Below are positions 26,601 to 39,634 of a stretch of 64,000 nucleotides of DNA, piece by piece. Position 1 is the stretch's first letter. Every line of letters starts with the position of its first letter. The notes below the pieces were generated by a model. That model ran no database searches, had not been told where the DNA came from, and saw only the letters and a list, made by a program, of their open reading frames with translations. A program made the position numbers and the translations under genes. This stretch comes from Stratiolaelaps scimitus (lineage: Eukaryota > Arthropoda > Arachnida > Mesostigmata > Laelapidae): contig JABWDB010000002.1 in NCBI GenBank assembly GCA_019614645.1, forward strand, positions 21,503,501 to 21,567,500, read 5' to 3'.

Positions 26601-28130
26601 AGCCAGCTTGGACATGCAGTAGATGCCCGAGACTGTTCGAGGCACGACTACAAGTCAGACTTGCGTGCGACACTACCACCACCACCACCAACGCTAGCGG
26701 CACCACGATATGCGCTGCAACTGATCTGATGGATCAGTCTCATTTGGCCAGGATCTCATGCCCATCGAAGTGACGCCATTCGACGCGGCTAGAGAAAGTC
26801 AGTTAGCGCGTTCGTTGGATGGTGAGCTGATGTTAAGTGTCTTCGGAATATTAATAGTGAACCTGTTGGCGAAACTTAGAGGAATTATGGCTGTGTCGAG
26901 GGTAATCTCAAAGGAAGTAATCTCAGCAAAATGCAAATCATAACTTACTTATCGGGGATCAATGCGTCATAGAGTTGGCAACTGGAAATAGTTAACTGCA
27001 AGCTAGGTCACTATGAGTTATTATTCTTTAAAACAAATTCGCGGTATGTGGTCTGTACTAATCGAATGACAATATTCGTTTTCGCCGCTTCAACAAGTGA
27101 AGCATTCTGCAATATTTATAAGCGGCAATTCCGTTAAGTGACTATCGAAAAGACTCATTAAACCTAACGGTCATTGGCTGAGTTACGAATGTTACCGAGA
27201 ACTAGAATGCCGCAATAAGTAAAATCGTCCCCTTCGAAAATACACTGGACGCTGTTCGAAGCATTCGAACTAGCTACAGAGTAACTCTGGCGGATCGAGT
27301 TCGAATTAAATGACTCAATTTCTGGAGAGTAGACCGCCAAAGTGATTGAATTTCAAGTAAGAAAAGAGCATGGATCCCTTGCGTTTTCCAGACACGAAGA
27401 AATGAGCCATCCACGGGCAGTAAGGACGAGCGACGAAATATTTCTCGGGGCCGAATTTCAGCGAAACGGAAATTCGGCGCTCAGCCCACTGAGACTGGGG
27501 CGATACGCAAAACGGAGGCCACGTTACCAACTCGTTATCCCTTTATGAACTAGGTAGGCCTCTATTCGAGGCGTGCCGCAGTTCACCGAAACCCCGTTCG
27601 CTGCCCCATGTCTTTTCGACACATGCGGCGTCAAACGTCGACACATAACGGCTGATGCTATACGACAAACAGTGCGAATTTCTAAGTGAATACGAATCGC
27701 ACCCCTCCTTCCCGTAGCAGCAGTATAGTCATCGACGTCATAATAATCATTGTTAGTTATGTGTTGCCCAATACCTGTCCAGTAGATGCACTTACATTTG
27801 TCGTTCCCGTGATGACCTCGCTACTACCTTTACTAACCTAGCAACCTACGGGGATCCCAGGTCTGTCTGTAGTCTCCACCTGTGAAGACCCGCTCCCGTG
27901 ATCGCCAACCTCACATCTTCCTGTCGATGTGATACCGACTGTATCTTCTGGTTGATGATAACGATGAGCATTTCAGGCAACTCGATTGTCTCGTGCTCGA
28001 TTGTCTGTTTTTCTATGGGCATGCCTGCCTTTGCGTTAGCGTGTCCGTTCTTTCGTTCGTCCATCCATTCATCCATCAATTCATTCGTTCATTCATTGCC
28101 ATCTAGCCTGTTATCTATTTATCCATTGCC
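22680..28130. other. AT-rich non-coding region
   Basis: No recognisable gene. A Gly/Ser-coding GGT/AGT repeat lies at about 26470-26510 inside a small GC-rich island (26.3-26.75 kb). A minus-strand frame at 24050-24403 has ordinary composition but no recognisable family or clear splice sites. Confidence 0.5.
23562..23624. repeat. (TA)n microsatellite, longest in window
   Basis: A pure TA tract of about 63 nt, the longest dinucleotide run here. It can fold on itself and is likely to be length-variable. Confidence 0.95.
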
Positions 28131-28301
28131 AGGATATACGTGTTGCACGAACGATGCTACCGAGCTAGTCAAGTTAAGTCGCTGGCCGAGCTGGCCCGAC
28201 TTGACACCCCGCAGAGCACAGCGTGGCCTTATAGCCCTGCGCTAAAAGCATTTCCCGATCCCAAACAACCGAGCGCAAACCATCGTCTCTTCCTCTCCTC
28301 T

Positions 28302-28302
28302 C

Positions 28303-28334
<32 letters not shown>
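28302..28334. repeat. Compound (CT)n(AT)n microsatellite
   Basis: CT repeats pass directly into AT repeats. The tract doubles as the pyrimidine run before the possible acceptor at 28350. Confidence 0.9.
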
Positions 28335-28350
28335 CTCCCCTTCCGACAAC

Positions 28351-28623
28351 TAGACGCCCTGTCATCATCGCGGCGGCAGCAGCGGCGGCGGCGTTGTCGT
28401 CGTCGACAGCCGAACACCCGACTGGTGGACCATCCGGACGTTCGGGCGGGGCCCAGCACCATGGAGCCGTCTATGTTTTGTCGTTTGTGTACTTTGCCCT
28501 GGACGAGAGTCGAGGAAGTGATAAACGATGGTCCGTTCATCCGCTGACCAGACCGAGCGACCTGGTGAGGATGGTGACCGAGGCCTATGACGAGGTTCAT
28601 GTGAAAAATATGCATACGCTAAA
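28351..28623 (+). CDS. Candidate internal exon, unknown product
   Basis: A long CT/TA tract ending CGACAACTAG could serve as an acceptor, and CTAAA|GTAAGTG is a good donor. Between them one frame is fully open: an Ala run, then GAVYVLSFVYFALDESRG and later DLVRMVTEAYDEVHVKNMHT. A competing frame has a strong ATG (CAGCACCATGG at 28460) but stops after 28 codons, so the segment could instead be a 5' UTR exon. No family was recognised. Confidence 0.25.
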
Positions 28624-28868
28624 GTAAGTGTTAATCCATTAGCATACCACATATGCACATAGATATAATCTACCGGGTGGGAGGGCGACCAGACAAATAG
28701 GATATATATATATATATGTGATATTTTGAGTTGATGTCGGGACAAATCGAGTTTAACCTACTGCGGTCTGAAGGCATAGCGCTGTGATGCAGAGAATGCT
28801 CACAGTGGATAGAATCGCCGTTATGAATGATCATTGATTACATATTGGAGTTGTTACTTATGACAAGC

Positions 28869-28874
<6 letters not shown>

Positions 28875-28909
<35 letters not shown>
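28875..28909. repeat. (TA)n microsatellite
   Basis: A pure TA tract of about 35 nt. Confidence 0.95.
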
Positions 28910-29000
28910 CTATGAGGCCCTGTCGGGCATTAACATCGAACTTGATGTTTTGATCTAATCCTTCTTAAGACAAAACATTTGTCCGCGAGTGCGCCGTTTG

Positions 29001-29044
29001 CGGATATGCATATATAGATATATATATATATATATGCATATCCG
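29001..29044. repeat. AT-rich inverted repeat
   Basis: Perfect 16-bp arms, CGGATATGCATATATA at 29001-29016 and its complement at 29029-29044, flank a TA-rich centre that can extend the stem. Confidence 0.85.
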
Positions 29045-29285
29045 ACAGGTCCTCTAGTTATACCTAAAAGGTTAAGAGCTGAGGCGTGTCAGATAGGGGA
29101 ACAACTGAGGGTCAGCTCAAAACGAACGACGCTTTACACTGATACACTTCATCTATTGCCAAACATATGGTGAGGTCAGGACTCTCCGCAAACAGGACAG
29201 CGTGTGTCCAATAGTCTCGTTTACTAAGGCCTAAAATTTTGCCACCCTACTTTGCAGTCTGTCCTCGCAGCAGGACATTTGAAAA

Positions 29286-29322
29286 CAACCAATTTCCTCT
29301 TGTACCAATTTCCTCTTGTACG
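29286..29322. repeat. Short tandem duplication
   Basis: CCAATTTCCTCTTGTA is present twice in immediate succession. Confidence 0.7.
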
Positions 29323-31026
29323 CAACTTTTTCGAACCTTTATCTAATTTATGTCATCTTAGCCAGTCTTCACACAATAGATCCACGCACACATGCACACA
29401 CGCACACACAATCATATTCCGGATGTACAAGCGAGACATGATATCCTCGAGCTACATTGTAATATTACCTCGAACATCTACACGCACCGTATACATTCAT
29501 TCAGTTTAAAAGTCATGAAGCTTCCACGAAGAACCGCAGGTTATCGTTTTGACTGCACAGAAATCATTTACTCAACCACTCATTCTTCTATCCTCAGCAA
29601 GCGTTCCATTTCACTAAACATGTTCGCCAATCGGCTATACAGCGAAACATCAGATGATGCCGAGAACGTCAGTTGGCCTGTTTTTTTTCTCCCTTCTGTT
29701 ATAACCTGGAATCCTAAAATGTGAGCACGCATGCTCACTATTCCGACTACCTATCCAACCCATCGTCCCGCGATCCGCGAGAGACAAACTTAGTGACATT
29801 TAATCGGGCCAGAAGCCGCTCGACGGCAAATCTATGCTGGGCGGCACAGACATCGTTTGCTCGCGGCACCGCCAAGCAACCACCATCAGCATCGCCGTCG
29901 CCGCCTGTTGTGCCTTGTTTATGCGTTGTTAGTACCGGGTGATTGTCGCTCAGCTATGCAACGGCACGGCTGGCTACTGTCGGATCGCGCCGTCCAACAT
30001 CCAGGCTACAGGAAGAACGAGACCTATGCCCATAGCGGTTCGGCAAGTTGCCTCCCGATGCGATCGTTGCAATTCATTGGCACAAACATCCAAGATGGAT
30101 GGCTTTCCTCTGCGTATGATCTACGTATGAGCTCTGCACAAATCACGTCGATGACGCTATAGGCTATTGACGGTGAGGAGTCATCCGAAAAGTTCGCCGG
30201 ACAACAGGTTAGGCAATAGGCATACAACCTCTCGATTGTATAGATGATCACTTTGGGAATAAGCACTTCTCTGCTCGCTTTTGTTAATATGGCTATATTT
30301 GGCCTTCGAACGGAGGCTAAATATAACAACGTTATATGTTTCATGAGAAACTAAGAAGGCGCATCACGCTCACTACGATTAACGATTCGTTGTTTGTCTT
30401 ATAATCAGCTATGTTCAATCTCGATAATGATGACGTTCGATCAGTGTTATATCGCTCTCTTGCACCCATCCGAAGTGAAACTTCGTTATTAGTAACATCA
30501 CACTGTTCTTAAAGCAGCGCGCCGGTATCAGCCTACACTCTTCCTACCGAAAGATTAGATATTAAACTTTGACAACAACTTCCTTTCAACACTTTCACGT
30601 GCACCTATTTCTGAGTAACTTGTGGAGATAACCCTAAACATGGAACTAAGAGAAAAGGACACGGACACGTTACCACTGACCTATCTTCTACGCCACCTCT
30701 GCCAGAAAGAACAATTCAGTATATTCATATAGCATACAAATAAGCATTGTAATATTATTACTCGTTTTTTTTTCTCTGCAGGTTGGTGAAGGCACAACTC
30801 TGTTGGCCTCTTATGAGCGCGTTTCTCCACCAATGAGATGAAGGGAGAGTGATTGAACGGACTCTCTTCAGTCGGTCGTAACGGACAAGCATCACGTATG
30901 CTCACAGAGAGGACAACTTCAGAGACCTGCGAGCCGAACTGGGGCTGGCGCGCCTCTATCTGTCAAGTATTGCTTGAAGAATCTTGGAGATCGGCGATTG
31001 TAAGGCCCGTTGTAATATGGGACACT

Positions 31027-31052
31027 ATGCGAATAGCATTAGCTATTCGCAT
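31027..31052. repeat. Short inverted repeat
   Basis: Perfect 11-bp arms, ATGCGAATAGC and its complement, surround a 4-nt loop (ATTA). ATGCG-type pieces recur just downstream (GCTATGCGACAGCTATGCG). Confidence 0.85.
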
Positions 31053-32814
31053 GCTATGCGACAGCTATGCGAAAGTTACGGGGCGGTGGTTTTACGATCA
31101 AAGATATAATTTTTGCTTGATCCCGTTGATCGAAAGGTAGACACACAAACCCCGATAACAGATTTGCGAACACACAAACGCATACTTGCCTGTTCAAGTG
31201 TTGAACAAACAGTGGACGCCCAACAATCCTGCGACGACCCTGAGTAGCGTATGGTCAGTTTAAGTTTTACCGTGCTTCTAGTAAATGGAAATATTACAGA
31301 GTTATTATGATACCATAGGGGATGCCGAGTATAATTGGAACTGTTTCGTTGCCATGCATTTGCTCCATGTAGTCCATAGAGAAGAGTATTATGATATAAC
31401 TGTCAGTACGTTGTTCAGTATTTCAAATGCACCATCCTAACCGAAGTCAAATCACCCTCGAATATATTTACTACGTATTATATGATATCTATCATATTGC
31501 GTAATAAATTTACTACATTAAAATACATCGCTTAACTCGCATGCCCCAGTCTTCAACCGCGTCTTCGCTTGAATAGTCCGCGTTACCACCTCGTGCTTGA
31601 TTGTTGTTCTATGCCTCGTCGACATCCTACGGCAGTCTCGACACTCGGCAGAGGACGAGAGGCCTTCAGCGCTAGCCCCTCGGATCTTACGAGTATGGAG
31701 TATGAAGCGCGCCTCATGGTCAAATCCTGAACGAGGACGCCTTTAGCGGACAGTGTCCTCCTTCCTCTCTGGAGGGCAAGTGAGCCCCGTCGTATAAACA
31801 TATAAAAATAAAAAGGGAAGCCAACAGGAGAAAGCGGATTAGAGCGTAGCTTTTCTCGCAAACGGGAGCGCCCGTCCTGGGCGAATCCCTACCGGCCAGC
31901 GCTCGTTGTAACTGGCAGCGGGGGTGACACGCATCCCCGTCTTCGTCCGCATCCTCACATACGCATGGAATGGAGCGAGGCGCATCATGACCGGTGCGGA
32001 TCAGGACGGAACAGCCGTTCTCCAAAACGGTGAGCCCCTCCTAAATAGTCAGTAGATCCAGTACGGGGGATAGAGAGATCAAATATCTTTACTTCATGCT
32101 CTTTGTATGATAGCCATAACACGCGTGGGACGGTAGTCACCGCTCTAGAACTCATCTGCCCCCGATCTCGAACGAGGATCGTTGCTCGGGTAAACGTAGC
32201 CGTACTGACTGGCCTGCTTAGTTTAGTCGCCGACTACTCCGACTATCTTCCAAGTTGCTTCAGTTCTAAAACACAACGGAGGATAGCAGCGCAGTTTCGC
32301 TGCCCCTGGGAATCTCATGAAATTTGTCGTGAAAGTCACTGATGATGTGGGCCAGTTGCTGTGGAAGCTGCACCTTTGAAGGTTCCCTAAATCGAGACAG
32401 AGGGAGAGGAGAGTTCGGCCTACGGGAGTGGAGCAACGGGCCGCTCTATCGCACTATATAACGCTGCCTTGAGCCCTTCTCTTCTCCTCTAGGAAAAGCA
32501 TGTGCTTCTGTACATGGTTTCCTGTCCTTCTAAAATCATGGACCAGTCTCAGGAGGTAATCTACTGAAGAAAATCTGTCACATGTCGGGGGCGGAGCAGA
32601 GACACTACCCATCTCAGAAGCTTTGTTGAGAAGCAGTTGACAGCCTTGACCATCCTAGAGCAGGTAAATCATTAAAGGAATCGGTCGAGTTTACAGCCAA
32701 CTCCCTCAACGTTGAGTCCAGCGAATCCTTACACCCCAGCGCTGCCTATAGCGCCCCGCCCTCAGCGAACCCATTGGCCTTCCCTAAGTTGAAGATCGCG
32801 AGCAAAATCAAATT

Positions 32815-33012
32815 TTATATTCCTTCAAGCTTAGCGAATTTTACGTCCTGCCCAACACACGCTAAGTGGGTCCGTTATTTGCCTGCGATATCGACTAGGT
32901 ATCTGTTTTCGTCAAGCAACACATAGGTCGCCTCGTCCCAGAAGCTAACGAGATTCAATTCCCGAATCGCTGCCATTAACTCCCACCAGTACTGTTGGTA
33001 CCTTGTTCATTT
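32815..33012 (-). pseudogene. Possible relic of a Tc1/mariner-like DDE transposase
   Basis: One minus-strand frame reads MAAIRELNLVSFWDEATYVL followed by LDENRYLV, then a stop and HLACVGQDVKFAKLEG. The F-x-DEAT[FY] plus NR pattern is typical of the second catalytic Asp segment of Tc1/mariner-related transposases of arthropods. The match is short and interrupted by a stop, and no terminal inverted repeats were found, so this is tentative. Confidence 0.28.
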
Positions 33013-34197
33013 CTTTGCCTAACTTTTTATAGGCTAGGATTATGTACCATGCCTGAATCAGTTACTTGCGCGACTTGCCATTGTATTTATAGGATATATA
33101 CTCAAACGGACAAATTGGTAAACATTTTGACATAAAGTGAAACGCTGCCTCTTGCAGGGCTCATCTCGTGTTCTTATTGTTTGAATATAATAGATGATAA
33201 TTCCTTGAAGCTCGCATTGGCTTACCACTAATATGTGCAATATTATTATTATTATTATTATTCACAAATGAACGCATAACATACTAGCAGCGTGTGGGAC
33301 CTGTTCCATCTTTAGCCCCGGACAAACCGTTTGTTAGTGTGTCAGCTAGCGACAAATATATGGCAGTCCCGGTTATATATATATATATAAATGTGTCCGT
33401 GTGCGAATGTTCGTGTGTCTCTGCCCGGCGCCAGTCTTAGCAGAAAAAAAAGCATATAAACATTAGATCGCTAGATGCCTGCATGCATGTCTACTCGTCA
33501 TCTAAATAACTATATGAGTCTGGTTATGGCGTTTCGTCGTTCACATCCGTTGGGGGGTGATTATAGCTCTAGGGTGAGTGTTGGGTGATATCCTCGAGTT
33601 TGCTGGAGCCACAACATCGCCATGGTTCTCGTGGCGTACGCCCACCCGCACTGTCAACTCCTCTACATCGGCAGCGGGCGCGACCAGCGAATATAATAAG
33701 CGTGGCTTGTTTACCTACCAGCGAGTAGCAAACGCCTCGGTTAGCCAGCCAGAATGTATCCTCGTTCATTCGTTGACAGAAACCCTTTAATCATACGGCC
33801 ACTTGGCCCAAAACCCCATATCTATAGATGACGAGGGGTTGAGCGTTCGCACACACGGCTCGACAGCGTCCCCATAAACAGCAACAGTGTGAACTGTGTT
33901 CTCGGGCTTCGTGTACGTTCGAGTGCGCAACAGGTCGTTCAGGTCGGCCACATATTTCTTTTGGAGCCTTATATCGGCGGAAATATCGATTTGACTTAAC
34001 TGCACTAGAATTCTGTGGACTGACTGTGTTAAGTGAGAACGGGTAAGCTTGTATTGTTAGTAAAAACATTACAGCGTTAGATGTGGTGGTACCATTAAGA
34101 TTGCTCAAGTTAACTAAACAGGCATTGTAAATAATGAAGCAACATCTCTATCAGGTGGAATGTATCGTTGTACATGTGTATGATGTATATTAAACTA

Positions 34198-34228
<31 letters not shown>

Positions 34229-35099
34229 GTGAATCACATACTGCTACAAAACACTGAAGAACTAACCGGGTAAATTGTTTGGGTTCCATCATAGCGACCA
34301 GTGGCTAGACACATTAGGTAAAATGATCGAAACGTATTCCATGTGCTGACTCTAAACGGCCTATTTTACATGTTTTTGTTACCAGATGAAATATTGTGAG
34401 GTCTGAAATGCCGTAAGGATCTTGTGTATAGCGTTCAACCGGTCACTGAGCTCGATGTCCTGGCCTTTTCTTGCGCAACCGGTCATATCATATAATAGGG
34501 TGGAGAGATTTGTTAGAAATCACCAGTAGGGGCTCACCATGCGTATTTCGTACAACGCTACGCGTCGGCCACACCAAAAACAAATTGTAGATTATAGTCG
34601 ACCACGATGTATGCACAGTAGTCAGTTGGGGTTAGTTGCACGGTTATCCCAATGACTACCTCAGTGGATTGTGTACGAAGACACAGACGAGCTCCATGAG
34701 AGGTGAGGGTGATGTGCTCCACCCAGCGAATGACAAAGCATGCCGCACGACTCGACTTTACTTCTCTTTATTAACTGCTTCGTTTCATTAGTGCCTATCG
34801 TAAGTGGACAAAAATATACGACGTACATTCGCTCATAGCATTCAGACAGATAGGCATGACACGCAAGAGAAATTCAATTCAATCCGAGTCGAGAGTGACT
34901 TCACGAAATCGCACAAATGTATTGAGATAGGGAGGAGATTGCTTGAAGTTGCTTGCATCAGGGCTTCAGGAGGTCCACACTCGCAGCAGCTACGTGTAAT
35001 ATCTATCCAGATTGCGTGTTGGGTGGGACTCGAGCATCCATCCAGTTTTCGATACAGTCTTCTATACCAATAAACATGTGCCGACAAGTAGCTTCTGGG

Positions 35100-36060
35100 A
35101 TTCAAAGTTAAGGAGGCCGTCGTACGTAGGCTAGTTCGACTCGAATTTTTCTCACACGACTTTACCGCGCCTCTCTCTGTCGAGTGTCCGTGTGGAGTTC
35201 CCGAGCGTGGTTGAAAGCGAGAGACGAGTCATCGCGATCCCCTATCTACCCTTCTAACTCTCTGTCTGCTGGTGAGGGTGGTCCGTTTGGACAGGATCTC
35301 CCGTGCGTTCGTTCCTTTCGCTAGTCAGGGGCCTCCCAAACTCGGTATTTTTTCGCCCACCCCTGAATACTACCCTAGTCTCCCTTGATCATACTAGTTT
35401 TCTCTTGTAGTTCGCCTGGCTCCCCAGACCATTGCCGCCACCACCTCGTCACTCCTGTGTGACCAAGACTCCCCGAGAGTTCTGTTTTGTCGCAGCCACG
35501 CGACCCTGTAGGCCAGCAGGCCGCCCGCCCGCCAGGCCGTCAGCACGGCATTGGATAGCTCTGCGGTACGGGCTAGATGCTGCGGGCGACCGAGACACCC
35601 AGCCGGAACTGAGGCCGCACCTCCGGAAGTGGCCACACCGCATCCATTCTCAGCAGCGAGCATCACCACCAGCGGCGGTAGTGACCTCCACCTACACTTA
35701 CAGTCACCCTCGCACTCCTCATAGTCTATCAGCACATCGCAGCATAGAGTGCGTCGTCGTGGTGTTCTGGGTGACCCCGCAGTCAGGGGGGTCGAGGGGC
35801 AGCCGCCGCCGCCGCCTGTACATGTGAGTGTCCGTGTATATATTTCTATATATGCGGCCGCCGGCCATAACACGCCGCCCGGCCAGTGTCTCCTCTCCGT
35901 CCCTATTCGTGTCTGTCCATCATGAAAACTCTCCTCTGTGTACACGCAATGGACGACGACTGATCGGCAGTGGTCGTGTGGTGGCTGTCTCTACCACAGC
36001 ATGACGGGGAAGAGGGAGCATGGCCCATCGTGGTCGCCGGCGCGGTGTCGGGTCTCTTTT
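35100..36060. other. GC-rich island, possible 5' exon or promoter region
   Basis: A pyrimidine-rich stretch (35.16-35.46 kb) leads into GC-rich sequence. A plus-strand donor-like GTACAT|GTGAGTGT lies at 35823/35824. Frames are open on both strands (131 codons plus, 183 codons minus) with biased composition and no recognisable domain. This may be a non-coding first exon. Confidence 0.3.
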
Positions 36061-38067
36061 TGTGACTGGCTAATGTAATGCAGCAGCTCGCCTCACTCGG
36101 AGAGAGGATTCGAAAGGACGGCAGGCAAGCGTTCAGCGGCACACATAGAAACCACCAAGGATAAAGGAATAGGGAGACTCAGAGAGAAGATAGAGGTGCA
36201 CTGTGTGAGCTGAGTTTCCCTCCGTGCAATATCGAATAGAAAACTTTTGTTTGGCAGTGACGTCTCTTAAACATGAACGCCTCTTAAAGTTCTAATAGAT
36301 AAAGAATATCGAGGCGTAATAGTTTGCTAGGGAATACGAAAACTCAAAAACAGCATGAGAAGGTTTGTTGTCTATTTTGTCATAATCTCATTCGGTTGTA
36401 TATGGCATGGATATAAACCACAATTGAGCAACAGTATGAAACAGTATAGAACAGCATCGGGGAGGATTACTCGTAAAATGATTACTCAGGTGTATTTTGT
36501 TTTATTTTTTCTAAGAATTACTCGTCTAGGAACTTTCGGATCCACAAGGCAACGATATTACGAGTAATCCGCATTCATCATTTAAACGTTGGGAACGCTA
36601 TTGCTCTAGATAGGCTCTGGCCATAGCATGTCCTTGGTTCTCGAAATCTACTAACAACAACAACTCTGTCGAAAACAAGAGAACAGATCATCCTCCCCCT
36701 CGACACGCGTCGAATAGTCAAGCACCTTTCACCATTTCAGAAGTTGCGTTTTACCATGAGAGCCAAACCATGCGGCACTGACTGTTGATGGATATTTACT
36801 CGACAGTGATATTTTACATTAAAAAGCAACTGCTTTCATCGACCAATAAGGTTCAAATCCCCCGAATTTACACGGCGTCGTAGTTCACCCCCATGGACTA
36901 AATGGACCACTCGGACCTATCAGGTTCCGCTTTTAGCAATGCGAAATGTCACCTTAAATAAATAGCCATTCCCGTCGAGACTCAGCAGCAAAGAAACATT
37001 TGCAAACGATTTTTCCCCAACTCCAACCCACCAGCCTTTGGGGCTCACCATTTTAATCGCATTAGCGGTTGCGAAGGCGGAGCGCCAGGCTTCATTCAGA
37101 ACTCTGCCATGCTGTCACTGGTCGTGCGTGGCCCTGTTCAAATAGCCAACAAAGCAAAACAAAGCCGCGCCACAAAACGCATCGGGCTCTCTTCGAGGCA
37201 TTCGAGTCGTCTATCGCATGCTCTGCTGTGTTGTCTCTTGCGGTCCCCTTAGCGTCCCGTAAGCTTTATTACCCAGCTTTTGACTCTCGGCCAGTCTCCT
37301 TCTCTCGTTGTCTCTCTCGGTGTCTCTCTCTCAACATCCCTTCTAAAGAGAAAAATTTTGAGGAAGAGTAATCCGAAAACTTTTCCGCGGTGGGGCTGTT
37401 CGGCGAGATGAGCGTTGCGGCCGGCGGCAGTTCGCTCGGCGGTCGACATTTCAAGTGCTTCCGACCCGCATTTCCGCTTGGCCCACCCGAGACAGCTGCG
37501 AAACGCGCAGCCACTCGTCAGCCGGGGACTGCGACGGCGGCGGTGCTATGTTTCGACCGTGCAGTTTACCCGTACGATCTATTTGGTGGCCCATTTTAAA
37601 ATGCACAACGATACCGTGTAATCTCTACCTCATGTTGACCTGCGCCACTCCCCGAGGTCCCCTGCACCGCCTGATGAGAAAGGCCAGTGTACAGAGGTGG
37701 GGGGCATCCATCCCCTCTTCCTTGATGGATGCAGAACGCCGGGCATTCTCTCTCCTTCTGACTTTGTCTTTGGTGATGTGTTGGCCGATGCTGTATCGGG
37801 GTCACATGACTGGCACCAATAAGCAAAACAACGAACCTCAGAATAGTCCGAGACTCTGGCTGATGACTGCGTCATGGAGTTGGCCGGCGGGGGAGAGAGA
37901 AGATGGATACTGCGGTAGAAATTGGAGAATCTCAGCAGGATCCATACAGGACGCTCATTAGAAAAGCATACTTCACGCATGGTAGGAACAGTCCTCGGGA
38001 ACTTACCGTCTGGAAACAACAACGAATACCAATCTCTAAGGGATGGACATCAAGCTACTTTTAATAA

Positions 38068-38341
38068 TCGTATGATTTCGATTACCAATGGTGAATTGGG
38101 AATTTTCTCTCCCCATTGTGAACAATTGATATTAGACTATCCTTTTATTTTATCTATTCCTCATTTCTATATCAAATTCTGCATGAACCCTGTCATCTCT
38201 AAGTTCGTGTATTGCCGTCCTGTATGGTCTCCCTACCTAGCGAAGGATGTTGCTGCCTTCGAAAGTGTACGCCAAAGATTCATAAATCCGATCCAGATTA
38301 AAGGCTTCATTCAAGCTCAGCTGAACCCATTCCCTCTATGA
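38068..38341 (+). mobile_element. Degenerate non-LTR retrotransposon fragment (reverse transcriptase C-terminal part)
   Basis: The plus frame contains GIFSPHCEQL, then a hydrophobic stretch, then FVYCRPVWSPYLAKDVAAFE and SVRQRFI. This is the pattern around the conserved EY..PVWSPYL..D...LE.VQ.RF block at the end of the reverse-transcriptase region of CR1/Jockey-type elements. The usual LEYC has become FVYC, spacing is altered, and the frame stops at 38341, so the copy is inactive. A second-frame continuation may lie at 38375-38440. No intact ends, endonuclease domain or tail repeat were identified. Confidence 0.6.
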
Positions 38342-39585
38342 AATCAATATATACATTGCAGTTTATCATAGTAACAAGGACATGCGATGTCTCCGCTCTG
38401 CCTACGATGCAGCCCGTACCACAAAGTTTTTAACCACTACAGCCCTAAGAGGCACCAAAGCATACGATTATAGTTTACTACGAATTTGAGTATAAGTGCC
38501 AATATAAATGCAGTATATTGTAGTGTGATAAACTCATTTATCATTTGCACATACTTGCCGTTGTCGCTCCGTTTAAAGCACACATGCTGATTCATTGAGA
38601 GAAGACGCGCACTTGCAAGAGGACGCAAACGCCGAAGGAGTCGGGAGGACAAGGGAATGAACACGAACGACGGACCTCTCAGTCAGTTGCCCACATGGGG
38701 CTTGGGCTCGAGTCGGGCTCAGCGGGGCGGGAACCCTTTGGCGTAAACTCGGCTTAGTAAAGCCTGCTGTCAGATGGGACTCATTCACTCACAGACTGAC
38801 GGACTGACTGCTTGACTCGCTGACTAGAGTGACATCTAGCCAAACATCCCCAGCCGCAGACGCGCCTACACACCCACACTCATACAGAGTCATAGCGGCG
38901 CACGGGAACCACACACAGACACACGAGACACCTGTCGTTCCCAAGCGATATTCGTTCTAGGCCGCGTCCGCTACTATGGCCGGTTGATTCAGTCAGTCCG
39001 TTCGTTCCTTGGGTCCCCCCCCCCCTTCCCAGCTTCTTTGCTGCTAATATACTCCAATCTTTCTCGTTGTCTCTCGTGTCATGTTCTGCTTGGCACAGCC
39101 GTCCGCCTGCCTTCGCGCTAATGCGACGCCAACCAGCCAGCCCATCCGAGTCGCGTATTCGAGACGAGAAGTCACACAGGAAATTGTCGATGGCAAATTG
39201 TACAAACCCCCTCGATCCGACCCCTCCCATCCCGGCTGTCTGACGGACGTAGCCCATCTCCCAGAGCCTCATCCCTCCGCCCATATCCTTATAGCACTCC
39301 CTATAGCGATCCCGTGTCACATTTCCCATTTTAGCCAAAACTCGACGTAGGGCCCAAACCGCGTACTTACACAGAAACTTATCGAGCTAGACTGAACTAT
39401 GAATGAATAGTAAGAATAGAAAGACGCAGCAAATCAAAGTAGCAAAGTCCCGTGTGACCGAGCGAAGGTGAGTGCCCGAGTGTATTTGTATCAGCAGCAC
39501 AGTGGTAGGCAGAAACTAATAATTATGTTGGATTCGACCATGAGGCTGAACTTCGATTGTTTACAACATCGTTTTTTATTGCTTC

Positions 39586-39589
39586 CCTC

Positions 39590-39633
<44 letters not shown>

Positions 39634-39634
39634 C
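39586..39634. repeat. (CT)n microsatellite
   Basis: A CT tract with a few CC interruptions, followed by an AG-rich stretch at 39699-39726 that is complementary to it. The two could pair into an imperfect hairpin. Confidence 0.92.

Larger units (their letters stand above)
28640..35080. other. AT-rich intergenic or intronic DNA
   Basis: Apart from the stem-loops and the possible transposase relic listed separately, nothing coding was recognised. A minus-strand frame at 30024-30344 (106 codons from an ATG) has plausible composition but no known motif. Confidence 0.45.

Noticed and set aside
35394..35945. 183-codon minus frame
   Set aside because: Lies in a GC-rich island also open on the plus strand; no domain, no clear splice sites.
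36850..36864. GGTTCAAATCCCCC, resembling a tRNA T-arm
   Set aside because: No matching acceptor stem, D-arm or anticodon arm around it.
37455..37961. 168-codon plus frame
   Set aside because: No motif; precedes the retrotransposon fragment in a different frame, so it may be decayed element sequence, but this cannot be shown.
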